Below are positions 1 through 10,697 of a stretch of 64,000 nt of DNA, piece by piece. Position numbers and translations under genes: made by a program. The first letter of the stretch is position 1. Each line of letters opens with the position of its first letter. This DNA comes from Dactylorhiza incarnata (taxonomy: Eukaryota > Streptophyta > Magnoliopsida > Asparagales > Orchidaceae): NCBI GenBank assembly GCA_033032865.1, contig JAWHQI010000064.1, positions 9,858,001-9,922,000 of the forward strand, in the 5' to 3' direction. Under the pieces are notes generated by a model. The model was not told where the DNA came from. It saw nothing but the letters and a program-made list of their open reading frames with translations, and ran no database searches.

Positions 1-95
1 TTAGCGGTACTTGGTCGTTGCCCGCTCTGGAACATGTATGCCACTCATGAATAAGATATAGCTCTCAAGGTGGTCACACTTTATAAAGTCGCATC

Positions 96-420
96 ATGTT
101 GAGACTTCTCTCCCTAACTTACAGATTGATGTGCAGGAGATGCACACTCATCGGTCATCCAAACCCACAGTCACGAACACCCAAGACCCCAAAACCGCTC
201 AACATTGACATGCCTCCCACTAGTAGCACTTCTGCATCGACCATTGTCCTCCAATCCATCGTCGATGCTCGCCCATCCCATTGTTGGCACCTAGACATTA
301 TAGTGTTCAATGGGATCAATCCCCTATGATAGATTACTCATGCCAATCAATTTTTTCAAACTAGAGCAACCAATAGATTCAAAAGGTCCTCTCTATCCAC
401 CACTTATAGTATGATGTCGC
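96..420 (+). pseudogene. Degraded gag-like retroelement fragment
   Basis: The clearest part lies at about 285-415, where the plus strand reads LDIIVFNGINPL, then two stops, then a stretch containing ANQFFQTRATNRFKR. The order F-x-G-x-x-P followed by a double-F helix resembles the start of a Ty3/gypsy capsid domain. No other gag landmark or zinc knuckle is visible. The piece ends where the CACTA-like sequence starts. It is called a fossil on weak similarity only and could be an unrelated non-coding stretch. Confidence 0.3.
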
Positions 421-679
421 CAGGCTAGTTAAAGGAAACATAACAAATCACGAAACTAATAAATTTGCAATTACTCAATATCAATACTAAATATTAACAA
501 TTGTTAGGAAAAACATTTGTTGCTAAATAATATCCGTAAAGTGTAATTTCCGACCTACTGGCCCATATTAGTTAGGAAAAACATTTGTTGCTAAATTCGT
601 TGCTAATTAAAATTAGCAAGGATTTTATTGAATTAGCATGAAATTTGCCTCTTTCCTAATTTAAGTTTTTCTTGTAGTG
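421..679. mobile_element. Right end of a CACTA (En/Spm) transposon
   Basis: The stretch ends in TTTTTCTTGTAGTG at 666-679, the inverse of the CACTACAAGAAAA terminus typical of plant CACTA elements and seen intact at 42493. The subterminal word GGAAAAACATTTGTTGCTAAAT occurs twice, as expected for short subterminal repeats. The left terminus is not in the window or has been lost. The three bases after the end (AAC) would be the target duplication. The DNA beyond it is the leader of an Athila-type retroelement, so the CACTA copy probably landed in that element. Confidence 0.6.
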
Positions 680-751
680 AACTAACCATTATCCTACCTA
701 TAGAGATGATATAAGTAATAGTCTTTTCTTCTTTCGGAATATCGACGACCA

Positions 752-770
752 CGCCGCGGCGGTGGCACCG
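752..770 (-). other. Diverged primer-binding site of Athila-type element
   Basis: On the minus strand CGGTGCCACCGCCGCGGCG directly follows the LTR end and aligns with TGGCGCCGTTGCCGGGGA, the primer site of element B. The next bases (minus strand, TCGATATTCCGAAAG) also match the leader of element B. The priming sequence is clearly altered, so this copy is either decayed or uses another tRNA. Confidence 0.5.
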
Positions 771-1470
771 AATTCAATTAAATGGTTATAGAAAGGGAGA
801 GTTTTTGCGAAGTTTTCGTATCGTTATTATCCTAACTAATCATTCGAAAAGGCAACTATACCTTATCGCGTATAGTATAGGATATTTTTAGAAAATATCA
901 AGGTCGTATTTTTCCAAGGGTCTGTTGAGTACTTCTACTTTGAGAAAACGCGCTATTGTTTTATCGACGATTGCGTGATTTAAAAGAAATTGAAATTACA
1001 GAAATTAAAGGGCAGAAATTTAAAGACAGAAATTGAAATACAGAAATGCAATCTCTACCCAAATAGGTAGAGGGTAAATAAATGCGTGAGCGAGTTCTAC
1101 CCAAATGGGTAGACGGGAAATAAGTGCAGTGCAATAAAAAACTACGCTACGAAAAGAAATTACATAAGCTATTAATAGAACTAGAAAAAAGAACAAAAAC
1201 ATAAATAACGAAAATAAAAATAATGGAAACAAAAAAACGATGAAAACATAAAATAACGAAACGAAAATAGCGAGAACGAAAGTTGCTTTGAAACGAAAAT
1301 AAACGAAAACATAATCTTCGGCTCCAATCTCTACCGCGTCAAGGAAGAAAAAGAACAAAAATTATGACAAGTAAATTCGAATCAAAGAGGAAAAAACGAT
1401 ATTATTACGACAATAAATAAACTTAGATAAAGAAAAGAAAAATGCAGGAATTTAAGTGCGGATAATAAAG

Positions 1471-1580
1471 CTAAGTTATGAATTAAAATTGCAGTGCAGA
1501 AATAAAACTAAGTTATGAATTAAAATTGCAGTGCAGAAATAAAACTAAGTTATGAATTAAAATTGCAGTGCAAAAAGAAA
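1471..1580. repeat. 37-bp tandem repeat, 3 copies, in LTR
   Basis: The unit beginning CTAAGTTATGAATTAAAATT recurs at 1471, 1508 and 1545. Element B carries a related pair at the same LTR position (about 22500-22570), so the duplication tendency is old in this family. Confidence 0.8.
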
Positions 1581-1799
1581 ATTGCAAAATTGAAATGCAC
1601 GAAATAAAAAACTAACTTTATTTATTGCCATAATAAAAGATTACAAGAAATAAAATTAAGTAAAAATTACAAGAAATAAAAAAAATTACAACAATTAAAA
1701 AAGAAAATACAAAAATACAAAAACTTAGGTGGAAAAGGATTGGTGGAAGATCACCCAAAAGGGCAATCCAAGAGGGAGGATTGAAAAGGGGATCAACCT

Positions 1800-1808
1800 C
1801 TATTTATA
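1800..1808 (-). promoter_or_regulatory. TATA box of the LTR promoter
   Basis: TATAAATAG on the minus strand lies about 240 bp downstream (in the element's direction) of the palindrome cluster at 2050-2440. The same arrangement is seen in element B. Confidence 0.5.
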
Positions 1809-2049
1809 GACAAAATTGGGCTGCACTTAGCAAAAAAAGAAATAGCTGCTGGCAGTTTGACTGGAGAGGTTGTCAAGTTTGACTTGAGCACTAGTGGGGT
1901 GCGGGTAGCAGCTGGCTGATTCTAGAAGGAGAGTGCTGGCGGGTTGGAGTGAGCTGGCGGGTTGGGTCTCAGCTGTTGCGTTCATCTCAGCGGTTTGGTT
2001 CGTCTTTGCGGTTCGGGCTGGTCTCAGCGGCAGAATTGGTCTCAGCGGG

Positions 2050-2440
2050 CTGTTCGTCGAGCGCGGTGGAGAGTTCGTCGAACGCAGTGGAGAGGGATTC
2101 GTCGAACGCCGCTCGGGGAGAGTTCGTCGAACACAGGTCGGGGAGAGTTCGTCGAACGCAGGGAGCCTTTCGTCGAACGCCTGCAGACATATATATATAG
2201 TTAGTTATATGTTTATATATATATAGTATATATATAGTTCGTCGAACGCCGCTCGGGGAGAGTTCGTCGAACGCAGGTCGGGGAGAGTTCGTCGAACGCC
2301 GCACGGTGAGAGTTCGTCGAACGCAGCTCGAGGGAGTGTTCGTCGAACGCAGCGCGGGGTTCGTCGAACGCAGTTCGGGGAGAATTCGTCGAACGCAGGG
2401 CGCCTTTCATCGAACGCAGTTTGCCTTTCGTCGAACGCCT
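2050..2440. repeat. Cluster of GTTCGTCGAAC palindromes in LTR U3
   Basis: The motif GTTCGTCGAAC (arms GTTCG and CGAAC around one T), or close variants of it, recurs about fourteen times, usually followed by GCAG or GCCG, with 12-25 bp between copies. Two blocks are split by an AT microsatellite near 2190-2240. The cluster lies upstream of the TATA box. Open frames here are a by-product of the repeats. Confidence 0.85.
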
Positions 2441-2762
2441 GCAGACTTAGATATATTATTATTATTATTTATTATATATACATATATATTTCATTATATT
2501 TAATATATACATTATTATTACTATATATTTATATTTAATATATATATATATACTACTTAAATAGTATATATTTACATAATTACTTACATAAATATTTACA
2601 TACTTATTATATAGTTTTAATATATATACTTAAATAATTCATTTTACATATAAATATATAAAAACAATTTATTTATTCAATATTTAACAAGAAGTATTAC
2701 AAATTTTTAATAAAACTATACAAAAACTATATAGAAAATAAGTATATTTTTTCTATTTATCA

Positions 2763-3089
2763 ATATATTTAAGTCATTGGAGTAAAAGAATGAAGTTATA
2801 TTTGGCAATTTTGAATGTTGCACCAAAGGCAACTTCTAGCATATAGTAGTTAAAGATATATATATATACTATATAAAAAAGAAATATCAAGTTTAGGTCT
2901 TTGGTAAGGTACGTAAGATATCAGTGCAATCACAACCGTCCACCAAAGTATCAGCGATTTATTACTCCCACGGCTTCTCGATCCCGCTCGACACTCACCC
3001 GGCGATAGGTCTTGCTCTCCACGACGCCCCTGTAGGATCCTTCCATACACGGCTTCTCGATCCCGCTCGACACTTGGAACTGATTCCTC
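2763..3089. other. AT-rich flank with a 28-bp direct repeat, no gene
   Basis: After an AT-rich run, the segment CACGGCTTCTCGATCCCGCT continuing to CGACACT occurs at about 2969 and 3052, some 83 bp apart. I see no coding similarity. The second copy abuts the truncated LTR of Tat-1. Confidence 0.5.
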
Positions 3090-3631
3090 GGGAGGAACAA
3101 ACCGAAGACTTGGAACTAGACATGGACCCTTGGTCGCAACGAGGAGGTCCCACCACACACCCGGAAGATCTTAGAGCGCTTCCCCTCCCAATCGAAAGCT
3201 GAGACTGGGCACCTTGGAGAGCCTGAGAGCTAATCCAAGATAACCTAGGGAGGAGGAAGCTCAGAGTACTGAGATTGGAATCCTCTCCAAAGGTGCCCTT
3301 CAAGGTCTATATATAGTTTTCTACTTACGATCTACTAATAGCGGGATTCCACCTTACACTTTTGCTATATGCAGCCCAAAATGGTATGCCAATAGCCAAA
3401 CTCCGCTGTTTGGAGAGGCTAATTGCAGACCACCATGGGCTTCCAGGTTAAAACACCATCGGACCCCTGCTGGGCGAGCCACCCATGGGGTCCTCTCACC
3501 ACCCGGGAGCACTGGCTCGCCCGCCTTCCTGCGAGCAGCCATTGAGACTCTGGCTCGCCCTCCTTCTTACTCCTTTCACCTGTTGATCCCTTAGTCTCCG
3601 CTCACCTCCTAACGAATACCGGGGTTGTACA
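3090..3631 (-). repeat. Truncated 3' LTR of Tat-1
   Basis: From GATTCCTCGGGAGGAAC to GGGGTTGTACA it matches 14890-15440 closely. The roughly 70 bp that would precede it (TGTTGAAAC...) are missing. On the minus strand the LTR begins TGTACAACCCCGG. A TATA-like TATATATAG lies near 3307-3317. Confidence 0.8.
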
Positions 3632-3648
3632 CAATCCCTGCTCTTCGC
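3632..3648 (-). other. Polypurine tract of Tat-1
   Basis: On the minus strand GCGAAGAGCAGGGATTG directly precedes TGTACAACCCC. The same purine-rich stretch followed by ATTG/TTG and then TGTACAAC (or TGTATAAC) is found in Tat-2 (near 31560) and Tat-3 (39201). Confidence 0.6.
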
Positions 3649-3747
3649 GAGGCTACCTTAGGCTCGCGAAGAAACGTCCAACCCCTGGTGTTCGCTGGTC
3701 CCTTGATGTCGTGGTGAGAATCTTTTGGTGTGCCCCATGCCCAAGGC

Positions 3748-3755
3748 TATAAATA
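3748..3755 (+). promoter_or_regulatory. TATA box of first antisense gene
   Basis: TATAAATA stands 82 bp upstream of the ATG at 3830, a normal plant spacing. It is on the plus strand, opposite to the retroelement, so the gene has its own promoter signal rather than relying on the LTR. Confidence 0.5.
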
Positions 3756-3829
3756 CCATTCTTTCTGGCCGATGCATAAACCTTTTTCCCCCCTCTTCCC
3801 CTTCGCTGCTCGTCGCCATACCAATCACG

Positions 3830-5055
3830 ATGTCTAAAAAGGAAGAGATACTGGCTCGCCTCAAGGCCTCGCAGGCGGTTCAAAAGGCCAAAGATGTCGA
3901 GGTCGCTCCCTGGATCTCTCCGCAGCCTGCTCCACCTCCGCCTCAGAAAAAAAAAAAGGCGAACACCGTCCGACAGTCGCCCAGGGAGGATGGATCATCA
4001 CCTCTACCTTCGCCTCCTCGCAACGAGTTCGATTCGCAGGTACCACCATAGATGGTTCGGTAACCCAAATAGTATTCACCTAACTTTGTTTCTTAGCTCG
4101 CAGAACCCTCCCGTGGAGGAAAATCTTATTGGACAATCTCCAACGGGGTCTCGCCTCGCAACCCCCGGGAGCACTGACCTTCCCCCCAGTTGTGAGGACC
4201 ACCAACCTGCGAGCCTCATCCTCGCGACCGGGTGAGTTGTTCGCCTCACTTTCTCTTGCTCTTCTTTGATCACTGACCTGCATTATTTCTTGTTCGCAGT
4301 GTCCCCTTTCGCGACCCCGGAGAGGCGAACCTCCATCCTGGTGGACTCGCCTCCCCCACTGAACCAGACCATCATCACTCCGGGGTTTGGCATTCTGGGA
4401 CAACGGAGCCCCGGCGGCTCGCTACTTGCCAAACCCTGGGTCGCGGACAAAACGACGCACCGCCCAGGCCTGGGAAAATCCATTACCCCAGCCTTCACTG
4501 AAGTCTTCAAGGGCCAACCGAGCTCTTCTCGCCTGCGAACCCGTACCATTCTGATCTCGCCAGGTTGGCTAATTTCCGCCGATTGCCTTTTTCCTATCCC
4601 TTGTTGCTGACTTCTTCCTCGCAGGAGTTCCCGGGTCCCCATCCTCTGAGTCAGAGCACGGAGAGGTGGAGATATCGCCTCCGCCCTCGCCGGGTCAGGT
4701 CGCAGACTTCCTCGGGGACCCCGGTAACCCGGAGCAGATGAAAAGGCGGGTCACCAAGTTGTTCCAGAATTACGGCGCCATACTGCGAGAGCTGTACGAC
4801 TGGAACCGGGTGGACAGGACCGCTTACGAGGAGAGATTTGCGGTTATGGAGGATGCGAACATGCACGTCCTTGCCGAGATGAAGCATGTTGCTCGCGGCG
4901 AGGTCGTCTCACCTGAAGTGCACCTCACGCGAATTGAGGATCAAATGCGGCTGATGCAGCGCGAGGTCCAGTCGGTCTGCGAATACCACTACCTGAGAGT
5001 TCCACCGCATTCTGCAGTGCGAGGTCGCGACCGCTGGAAGTGGATTAACTACTGA
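3830..5055 (+). CDS. Antisense spliced gene 1 of Tat-1, unknown product
   Basis: The ATG at 3830 opens 70 codons (MSKKEEILARLKASQAVQKA..., then a proline/lysine-rich part) ending at a CAG|GTACC donor (4040). Likely exons are 3830-4039, 4104-4231, 4300-4563 and 4625-5055. Introns start GT and end in TCGCAG. Exons 3 and 4 join in phase. Exons 2 and 3 miss by one base, so a boundary or a decayed base needs checking. The N-terminal two thirds are Pro/Ser-rich and probably unstructured. The last exon (about 140 codons) is helical and charged, with IEDQMRLMQREVQ, and ends at TGA 5053-5055. I recognise no family. It lies on the opposite strand to the retroelement and upstream of gene 2. Confidence 0.5.
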
Positions 5056-5446
5056 ACAATGTTATATGTTTCCTTCTCGCTCACCCCTATTATTTCATCT
5101 AGGGGGTTGAACAATTTGTGAATGTGTAATATGGACATCATTGCTCGTTCGCGAGCTATTATTTTCGCTTTTCATTGCTTCCACCACTATGTTAATTGTG
5201 TTCGCACGTTGCTCATTTTATATTTGATATGCCCGCATCTCTTTAGGATAGGCTCGCGAACTGCTGTCTCGCATTCAAGACTTTTATTTCTTTCCCCGCA
5301 GCTTGGCTCGCCCATTGCGAGCTGGTGGATGTTGCCAGGACGCAAGCTCACCTGGAGAGGAAAAGGTCTGAGAAGCTGAAACGTCACCGCGTGATTCCGC
5401 TATCCGCACCCCCGGGCACTTCAAAACCGTCCCGCTTTTTTCTTTC

Positions 5447-5455
5447 TATAAATAG
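5447..5455 (+). promoter_or_regulatory. TATA box of second antisense gene
   Basis: TATAAATAG lies 128 bp before the ATG at 5575, followed by a C/T-rich leader. The interval 5056-5446 is otherwise the 3' flank of gene 1 and shows no coding signal. Confidence 0.55.
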
Positions 5456-5574
5456 CCGGTGGTTTTTACTTTCTAACCACCGCATTAACTGTTCAACCCG
5501 CTCCCTCTCCCCCAGGCTTTCTCGCAACTCTCATCTCACACTCGCGCTTCTTTCGGCTCGCTGCTATTAGTGCC

Positions 5575-7560
5575 ATGGTTGTTGAGGGAGAATCTGAGGG
5601 GCGAGCCAGGTGCGCCGGGACCTATCGCGATCACCCTTTCTGCTGCGCCTCGCTCACCAACGACGAGTTCCTCGCCACGGTGGACAAATGCATTCCTTCG
5701 ATGTTTGTAGCTCGCCGTCCGGCGACCACCGCTTCCATAAATGAGCCATCCTCTGACGAGCTCGCCATCCCCATCGCTCATTTTGAGAATGGGTTGCAAC
5801 TCCCTTTCTGGCCGGAAGTTTTCCAGGTAATCTACTCAATCCTCGCATTTCTTGCTCGCATCGCAAAGAGCGTGCTAACCTTTCTTTGGTGAATTTCTCA
5901 GGTACTCAAGTACTATGACGTCTTGCCGAGCCAGCTGACTCCGAACACGATAGCAGTGGTGGCCGCGTTCGCCAGCTACCTGCATGAGGAGAAGATAGAG
6001 TTCAGCCTGCTCGTCTTCCGCAAGGTCTTCTCCTTCCGCGCCTACAAGGACAGAACCACCTACTTTGCGAGCCAGCACGTCACTGTCTACGAGACAGTGA
6101 ACAAGATCGACTACTGGCATCAGAAGTACGTCCTTGTCAAAGGACCGTTCGACAACATACCATTTTCCCCTGTCCAGTGAGACGAGGCAACTTATCGCCC
6201 CTCTGCCTCGCTCGGAGGGGGGGGGGGGGGGGGGGGGGGGGACGACGCGAGGCTCTTCCAGTACCTGGAGGAGAAGAACTTCGAGGTCGCCTTCCACCGG
6301 CAGAAGGTGGACTCGCTACTTCCGGTCCCCCAAGGCGAAGGTTTGACTCGCACTCGCGAGCTTTATATTTCCTGTACTTTTCTCACTCTGGCAACTAACT
6401 CTTACCATTGTCGCCTTTGCAGGAGAGCGGGACCTTCCACTCCACCCCCCGCATGCGAGGGTTACAACCCTCTCCTCCGGCTCGCTCGCTACGGTGGCCG
6501 CTGACGCGTGCCGAGACCACCCCGACTCGTCCTCTGGGAAGAAGTGATCGCTGTCTGCGAGCCAATCCGCCGTGCTAGCCTCGGCGAAGAAGAAGACTAA
6601 GAAGGCCCCTGCCACCACTAAGGGGAAAGATGTGGTGGACCTGAGCGTGGCCGAGACTCCACTCTCCCCGCCCGCGAGCCAGAAGGCTGCCGAGGGGAGC
6701 CGTTGGGCCGGTGATGCACCACACGAGCCCAAACCAGCAGGCCATAAGGACTTTGGCCTTGGCGCGAAGCTCCCAGATGCAGCCGACGAGCCGGTGCTCG
6801 CGTGGAATCTTGATCACAATAGAATCTCATGTTCTTCTCTCCTCCCCTCCTGGGTTGAGAGCGACAAGGTTGGGAGTGAGGCATTCTCCCTCGCCTTCGG
6901 GCTGTATGGCCACGAGGACGCCGCCAACTTCGTCGCCCTGAGGTCTAGGCTGCTGGTCTATGAGGCCATGCGAGCCCAATTCCGGGCTATGGAGCTCACC
7001 CACATGGTGGGCCAACGATACCTTACCTCGGACTGGGAAATCAAGGAGCTCAAGGGCGAGCTCCAGGGGGCCTCAGACGAGGTCGTGCGCCTCAAAGGGA
7101 AAGAGGCCTTATCCGAGGGTCTTCTCGCTAGCCTCCAAGGCGGGATGGTAAGTGGTCTATACACACTTTCTATCTTGCTCGCCACACGCCGCTTTACTTG
7201 ACCTATATTTTTCTTTTACAGGATGTTGAAGCAGCGAGCCAGCTCCTCTCGCGGAACGCCGACCTGGAGACGGAGAACACGTTCCTGAAGGCGCAATTCC
7301 ACGAGCTGACCAAGGTTGTGCTCCCCCCGCCCCCTCCGCGAGCTGGGGAGCACAACCAATCGTGAGACGAGAAGGAGGCGACCTGCAAGAACTCAATGGG
7401 TGTCGCCAACCTCGTCTTCGACACCCTTAAGGTGGCGAGCCTGCGTTCCCCGGATGCGATGGAGCTCACTGCTAAGGATGTCATCCCAGATTTGTTCACG
7501 CCAATTCCAGAGGCGGAAGATCGCAGGAGCGAGGAGGTGCTATCAGGCGATTTTCCATGA
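5575..7560 (+). pseudogene. Antisense spliced gene 2 of Tat-1, gypsy-type transposon-domain protein, broken
   Basis: Four exons fit with consistent phases: 5575-5826, 5902-6340, 6423-7147 and 7222-7560. Every intron (74-82 nt) begins GT and ends AG. Exon 1 to exon 2 carries LQLPFWPEVFQ then VLKYYDVLPSQLTPN, the pattern of the plant 'putative gypsy type transposon' domain often found in proteins encoded antisense in Tat elements. Exon 3 ends and exon 4 begins in a heptad-rich coiled coil (LKGELQGASDEVVRLKGKEA..., NADLETENTFLKAQ). In-frame TGA codons occur at 6178, within exon 3 near 6545 and within exon 4 near 7364, and a 25-G run sits at 6217. The protein would be about 585 residues. Its role is unknown, and a DNA- or Gag-associated function is only a guess. 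Confidence 0.65.
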
Positions 7561-8284
7561 TCTATTTTTTTTATTTTTTCTAATGTATACCTCATTTTGA
7601 CTGGCGAGTTCGCTATTTTTTTGTAATGAACCTTTTTTAGAAATGAAACAAAATCTTTTTCTATCTTTAATCTGTCATTTTGTCTTGCTCGCGCCAATGA
7701 ACTTTGCCATGCTCGCACCAGCATGTTTTGTCCTGTTCGCGTCACTACGTTTAATCATGCTCGCGTTCGCCATTTTTACTTTGTAATGGATGTGGCGGTC
7801 ACCGCCTTATTGAACCTGCTTTATCATGTCTCGCTACAACACACCCATACACGACCCATAAGGCGTTCACGTCGCTTCTCCCTTTGGATGCTGGCTAGAT
7901 AAACTATTTGCATGTCTTCGTACCTGGGAAGGACGTGGTTCGCTCCGCGCCTGCGGCTTGCCCCGTAGGGGCCCTTGCGAATGGGGTCGACGTTACTCTG
8001 CCTCGCTCGCCCAACCCCTGCGTGCGACCAGTGTCGCTTGTTAACTACCGCGCCGGCGGACCCCCCTGACTCGCTGATTTTTGGCATTGCATAGAAATTC
8101 TCCCAGTGTTTTCGCGAGTCAGGGCCCGACCTGACGAGCCTTGTTGCCCCCGTATTCAGCCGTCTCGCTGTAACCATTGGACAAGCATTTTTCATCTGGT
8201 GTTGCTTTTTGATTTTCACGCGAGCGAGCCCCGGGGCTCGCCCCGTCTAGACATTCCCTTGAGAGATTTTATGAACCGAGCCCA
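7561..8284. other. 3' flank of antisense gene 2, no gene
   Basis: It starts with a T-rich gene-end-like stretch (AATGAA words near 7627-7640). It then becomes GC-rich with many CTCGC/GCGAG words. An 18-bp perfect palindrome, GCGAGCCCCGGGGCTCGC, lies at 8224-8241. No reading frame with recognisable similarity was seen. Confidence 0.5.
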
Positions 8285-9165
8285 TCAACACGAACAACTT
8301 ACTTGCCAGCCTCTTCGCGAGATCAACCTGATCTACCGGCTAATGAGAGCTTGGCATCGGGTTCATCCGGGGAATTCCAACAAAAAATACTTGTCACCTT
8401 CCCAGCCTCTCTGCGAGATCAACCTGATCCACTGGCTAGTGAGAGCCCGATAGCGGGATCGTCCCGGGCACTCCAGCACAAAATACTTGATACCTTGCCA
8501 GCCTCTCCGCGAGATCAACCTGACCCACTGACTAGTGAGAGCCCGGCAGCAGGATCGTCCGAGGTATTCTAGCACAAAATACTTAATACCTTGCCAGCCT
8601 CTCCACGAGATCAACCTGACCCACCAGCTAGTGAGAGCCCGACAGCGGGATCGTCCAGGGAATTCCAACACAAAATACTTGATACCTTGCCAGCCTCTCC
8701 GCGAGATCAACCTGACCCACCGGCTAGTGAGAGCCCGACAGCGGGATCGTCCGGGGCATTCTAGCACAAAATACTTGATACCTTGCCAGCCTCTTCGCGA
8801 GATCAACCTGACCCACCGGCTAGTGAGAGCTCGATAGTGGGATCTTCCAGGGCATTCCAACACAAAATACTTGATACCTTGCCAGCCTCTCTGCGAGATC
8901 AACCTGACCCACTGACTAGTGAGAGCCTAGCAGCGGGATCGTCCGGGGCATTCCAGCACAAAATACTTGATACCTTGCCAGCCTCTCCGCGAGATCAACC
9001 TGACCCACCGGCTAGCGAGAGCCCGGCAGCGGGATCGTCCGGGGCATTCCAACACAAAATACTTGATACCCTGATAGCCTCTCCGCGAGATCAACCTGAC
9101 CCACCGGCTAGCGAGAGCCCAACATCGGGATCGTCCGGGGCATTCCAGCACAACCACCTTGAGGA
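8285..9165. repeat. About 96-bp tandem array, 9 units (Tat-1)
   Basis: GAGATCAACCTGACCCACCG recurs about every 96 bp from 8320 to 9086, each time followed by GCTAGTGAGAGCCCG and GGGATCGTCC, then an AAAATACTTGATACC spacer. The array sits between the integrase end and the antisense genes. Related arrays occupy the equivalent place in Tat-2 and Tat-3. Long open frames on both strands are repeat artefacts. Confidence 0.9.
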
Positions 9166-9229
9166 CCCTTGCTTGGAAGAAACCTTGAGACCAAACACAT
9201 GCTGAGTCAGTTATGTAACAAATCAATAG

Positions 9230-10330
9230 AAAGTTTAAGGATAAAAACGCTTTAGGTCATCTCCGCTCTGAGGTCGGCCGATAGATACCCCTTCCACATT
9301 CCGGAGGTGATACCCTCCCGATTTGAGCACCTCATCTACAATATACAACCCTTCCCAGTTGGGATCGAGCTTTCCTACCGCGGCCCCTCTCCCGGCCGCG
9401 CCAACTTTTTTCAGAACCAGGTCTCCTTTCTCGAACTATTTTACTCGGATATGTTTGTCGAAGTACCGAGCTATCCACCGCTTGACTTCCTCCTGCCAGA
9501 CGGTGGCTAAGTCCCGGAGCTCTTCCACCAGGTCCAGAGATAGTCTTTGCTCTTCCCCATTCTCCACCGACCATTCTTCATCCCCTTCACCCGCGGAGAC
9601 CACCTTGGCGGATTTCACGTCAAACTCTATGGGAACGACAGCCTCTGACCCGTGGGAGAGCTTGAACAGAGTCTCTCCCGTGGCCGTGTTCAGAGTGGTC
9701 CTCAGGGCCTAGAGGACCGAGGGTAACTGCACTACCCAGTTGCCCCTGAGGTTCTCAACCTTCTTCTTCAGCAAGTTTACGATAATTTTGTTTGCTGCCT
9801 CCACTTGCACATTGCTCCTCGGGCGGTGGACTGACGCAAACCAAAGGTCTATGCCGAGCTGGGTGCAGAAGCTGATAAACTCATCGCTGGCGAACCGCGG
9901 CCCATTATCTGTAACTATGGCTAGTGGGATCCCGTGCCTGCAAATTATCTCACCCTATATAAAGTTTCTAACTACTTGGGATGTTACCATGGCCAGTGCC
10001 TTCACCTCCAGCCACTTGGAGAAATAATCAATCATCACTAGCAAGAACTTTCTTTGGCCACTTGCTTGGGGGAAAGGACCCACCAAGTCCAACCCCCATA
10101 TTGCGAAGCGCCAGAGGGCTGTGATGGTCTTGAGCCTTGGGGCTGGTAGAAGCTGGAGAGGGGCGAACAACTGACACTTTGAGCACTTCCTTGCGAACTC
10201 CGCTGCATCCTTGCTGAGGGTAGGCCAAAAGTAGCCTTGTCTCAGCACTCTCCCCTCCAAGGTTTGGCTCCCGGAGTGACTGTCTCACTCTCCTGAGTGG
10301 ATCTCCTCCAGGACCTTTGGGACCTCCTCT
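9230..10330 (-). pseudogene. Tat-1 integrase
   Basis: Integrase inserts the cDNA copy into host DNA. Reading down the minus strand, a CSKCQ zinc-finger end is followed by GLDLVGPFP (first Asp, near 10100), IVTDNGPRF (second Asp, near 9910) and VQVEAANK (Glu, near 9797), so the D-D-E triad is present. The tail reads EKGDLVLKK and ends near 9230. At least two in-frame stops (near 9710 and 9435) interrupt it and it is not functional as it stands. No chromodomain is seen, as expected for Tat. Confidence 0.8.
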
Positions 10331-10697
10331 TCCGCCACACAACGAGCTAGGAGCCCTGAGAGCGTCTTCTGGTATAGCCCTCCTGCATGCAAAGAGTAGT
10401 ACGCAGACCTATACCTGAACCGCCATTTATCCACGTCCCCCTCGGGGAACTTCCCCGATGTTAGGAAGGTGATAAAGGGGTCCATCCACGATGCCCGCTG
10501 GTCTACCTCCATCAGTTCCCCCTCCTTGATGGACGGTCGGAATAGGTCTGACACCGTGCCCTCTGCCTTGGGACTGAACTTGGCTAGGAGGTCCGTCGCG
10601 GCACTCTCCTCCCTTGGCACATGATGAATCGAGAAGGTGCAGAACTGTCCTATGAGTCCCTTGACCTTTTCAAGGTATCGCTGAAGAGTCGACTCCT

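Larger units (their letters stand above)
783..2762 (-). repeat. LTR of an Athila-type element, family related to B
   Basis: This 1,980-bp block starts TGGTTATAG and ends TTCTATTTATCA, matching in design the LTR of element B (TGATAGG...TTTATCA). Shared internal landmarks are the CTACCC...GGGTAGA boxes near 1050-1115, the GAGCGAGTTC segment and the minus-strand TATA region near 1800. The adjoining primer-site remnant lies on the low-coordinate side, so the element is on the minus strand and this is its 5' LTR. The rest of the element is lost. Confidence 0.7.
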
